A stretch of 47,223 nucleotides of DNA from the NCBI GenBank assembly GCA_947573925.1, contig CANPHS010000004.1:1-47223 (forward strand). Reading direction: 5' to 3'. Under the pieces are notes generated by a model, which worked only from the letters and a program-made list of their open reading frames with translations, made no database searches and was not told the origin of the DNA. How positions within the stretch are numbered: position 1 is the stretch's first letter; each line of letters begins with the position of its first letter. Both the position numbers and the translations under genes were made by a program. Below are positions 45,660 to 47,223 of the stretch, in pieces. This DNA is from an uncultured Enterorhabdus sp. GTDB taxonomy: Bacteria; Actinomycetota; Coriobacteriia; Coriobacteriales; Eggerthellaceae.

Positions 45660-46883
45660 ATGATGGATCCGTCCTCTCAACCAGTTGTTTCGGTAGTGGT
45701 TCCTGTTTACAACACAGAGCGGTACCTGCCCGAGTGTCTCGATAGTCTGCTTGGCCAGTCGTTAAACGAGATTGAGATCATCTGTGTGGACGATGGCTCC
45801 ACTGATGGTTCATTGGGGGTATTGGAGAGGTATACATCGGTTGATGTTCGCATTAAAGTCCTCACTCAGAGTAACTCTTTCGCTGGCGTGGCACGTAACA
45901 ACGGAATGAAGCACGCCAGAGGCGAGTACATCGTTTTTTGCGATTCCGATGACTATTTGGCTGCCAATGCCTTGGAGAAAATGTACGCCCAATGCAAAGC
46001 AGACGATGCAGATATATGCGTATGTGCTGGAGAGCGCTTTTATGAAGGTCTTGGGCTGACGGTGCCTTCGCCGGGATACCTTGAAGTGAAGCGCATTCCT
46101 GAGGTAATGCCATTCAATCGATATACGAATGCGGATCATATATTCAGCTTCACTACCATCATGATGTTCAACAAAATGTTTCGCCTCTCATTCCTGCGCG
46201 ATCACCATTTGGAATACGGGCACACCAGAAACGGGGAAGACGTTCATATCTGCGCTATGGCGCTCTGGCTTGCGCAGCGCATCACTGTTGTGAAGGAGCC
46301 GCTCGTTTTCTACAGAATCGATCGTCCTGATAGCCTGGTCGGAACGTTGGCTGAATCAGCTGTGGATCCGTTGCGTGCGTGGATGAGCGTGTGGGAAGAG
46401 ATAGGTACCGATCTGGGTTGTTCTGAGCGCAGCTTTGTTTGTAAGGTACTGGGGGTGATGCGCCACTGTTTTCGCAATGTATCTACAGCTACCGCTTTTG
46501 CTGCATGTTATCAGTTTGCGAGGGACAACATGGTCCGCCAGTTGGATCTCCGGGTGCGTCCCGAAGGCTACTATTACACTCCTTGGTACAACGTGTTCGT
46601 CGCACAACTTCTTTCAGATAGCGAATCGGATTTTATGGCGCATATGCTGTATACGGCCGCTCGCGATCTGGAGGCAGAGGGGGCAAAGAAACTCGATTTT
46701 CGTCAAAAGATGAGAGAGGAAAGGAGACGGAACAAAGCTTTGGACACGCAGTTGCAGCGGAAGAGGAGGGAGTACGATCAACTACGGCGCAAATTTTCTA
46801 AGGTCGAATGGGTCTACAAACTGGGGCGAGCGATGCTGCGTCTGCCGCGAAAGATTAAGAAAGCTTTCGCGGCAGACAAATAA
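45660..46883 (+). CDS. Glycosyltransferase family 2
   Basis: A 407-residue GT-A fold enzyme. SVVVPVYNTERYLPECLDSL opens the nucleotide-sugar fold, ICVDDGSTDGS follows, and the metal-binding DxD is DSD in VFCDSDDYL (residues about 95-97). The C-terminal 60 residues are a basic coiled coil ending in a Lys/Arg-rich amphipathic segment, which suggests membrane or partner contact. ATG 45660 is chosen because AGAAGG precedes it; the TTG at 45612 lies within the -10 box. It probably adds a sugar to the polymer or its linkage unit. Donor and linkage cannot be inferred. Confidence 0.9.
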   Translation: MMDPSSQPVVSVVVPVYNTERYLPECLDSLLGQSLNEIEIICVDDGSTDGSLGVLERYTSVDVRIKVLTQSNSFAGVARNNGMKHARGEYIVFCDSDDYLAANALEKMYAQCKADDADICVCAGERFYEGLGLTVPSPGYLEVKRIPEVMPFNRYTNADHIFSFTTIMMFNKMFRLSFLRDHHLEYGHTRNGEDVHICAMALWLAQRITVVKEPLVFYRIDRPDSLVGTLAESAVDPLRAWMSVWEEIGTDLGCSERSFVCKVLGVMRHCFRNVSTATAFAACYQFARDNMVRQLDLRVRPEGYYYTPWYNVFVAQLLSDSESDFMAHMLYTAARDLEAEGAKKLDFRQKMREERRRNKALDTQLQRKRREYDQLRRKFSKVEWVYKLGRAMLRLPRKIKKAFAADK

Positions 46884-46888
46884 GGGCG

Positions 46889-47223
46889 CTACCCAAGATT
46901 TACGATTGCCTCGTACACTCGCTCACAGCAATGGCCGTCGGCCATGGTGAATGTTGCTTCGGCTCGTTCCATGTAAGGTTGTGCCATTGAGAAGTCTTGC
47001 GCTGCAATGGCCTCAAGGGCGTTGAGACATTGGTCGACTTCGCTCACAACTGGACCGAAGCCGTCTCGATCGAAATCGAAATAGCCGGTTTCAATCCCGT
47101 GATCACCACTGAAGAAAGCTTTTTTATCGAATTGGTAATAGATTACTGGCACTCCGGCCAAAGAGGCGTCGAGAGAGGCCGAGGAATAGTCGGTGATGCA
47201 GACCTGCGCTTCTGCGACATAGT
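46889..47223 (-). CDS. CDP-glycerol glycerophosphotransferase family protein, C-terminal fragment (5' end beyond window)
   Basis: Open from the window edge to a stop at 46889. The translated end begins YVAEAQVCITDYSSASLDAS and continues SLAGVPVIYYQFDKKAFF. ITDYSS followed by GVPVIYY is the C-terminal nucleotide-binding signature of TagB/TagF proteins, seen in the four other members in this window. Only about 111 codons are visible. It is convergent with the GT2 gene, with 5 bases between stops. This is the fifth member of the family within about 21 kb, and the locus evidently continues past the edge. Confidence 0.85.
   Translation of the reverse strand, partial: YVAEAQVCITDYSSASLDASLAGVPVIYYQFDKKAFFSGDHGIETGYFDFDRDGFGPVVSEVDQCLNALEAIAAQDFSMAQPYMERAEATFTMADGHCCERVYEAIVNLG

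Overview
The window is a chromosomal segment of a high-GC, Gram-positive actinobacterium. The gene set (TTG/GTG starts, T-box-controlled pheST, NAD-dependent ligase, many NlpC/P60-type hydrolases and a teichoic-acid-like cluster with several CDP-glycerol transferase homologues) fits best with Coriobacteriia, probably Eggerthellaceae. That placement is an inference from gene content, not from a marker comparison.

Left half (about 1-24.8 kb) is GC-rich core genome. It holds the 3' end of uvrB, a membrane-anchored NodB polysaccharide deacetylase, recN, a PIN/RelB-like toxin-antitoxin pair divergent from a secreted coiled-coil plus 3D/double-psi-barrel protein, T-box-pheS-pheT-acpS, glmS, a hybrid histidine kinase, a stand-alone NAD(P)H-hydrate dehydratase (nnrD), a DUF308 membrane protein, ligA, two secreted NlpC/P60 hydrolases (one a 903-residue protein with PASTA and glucosaminidase domains), and a TagO/WecA-type sugar-1-phosphate transferase. 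Two families of palindromic intergenic repeats lie here.

Right half (about 24.8-47.2 kb) is a cell-surface glycopolymer locus of lower and uneven GC. It contains a two-gene ABC exporter (TagG/TagH type), five CDP-glycerol glycerophosphotransferase-family proteins (the last cut by the window edge), an IspD/TarI-like cytidylyltransferase with an extended SDR, a TagD cytidylyltransferase, a polysaccharide pyruvyl transferase with two C-terminal repeat domains, two paralogous secreted right-handed beta-helix proteins, a GT2 glycosyltransferase, an acyltransferase-3 gene interrupted at a 10-G tract, and an MBOAT/DHHW (AlgI/AlgX-like) acylation pair.

Inferred logic: TagO starts the polymer on undecaprenyl phosphate. 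TagD and the TarI-like enzyme supply CDP-activated polyol phosphates, the TagB/TagF-like transferases polymerise them, and the ABC pair exports the product. Pyruvylation, MBOAT/DHHW acylation and a possibly phase-variable acyltransferase would decorate it, perhaps with the beta-helix proteins acting outside the cell. The combination of a teichoic-acid-like backbone machinery with alginate-like tailoring parts, secreted twin beta-helix proteins and an on/off homopolymer switch is the most unusual system in the window.
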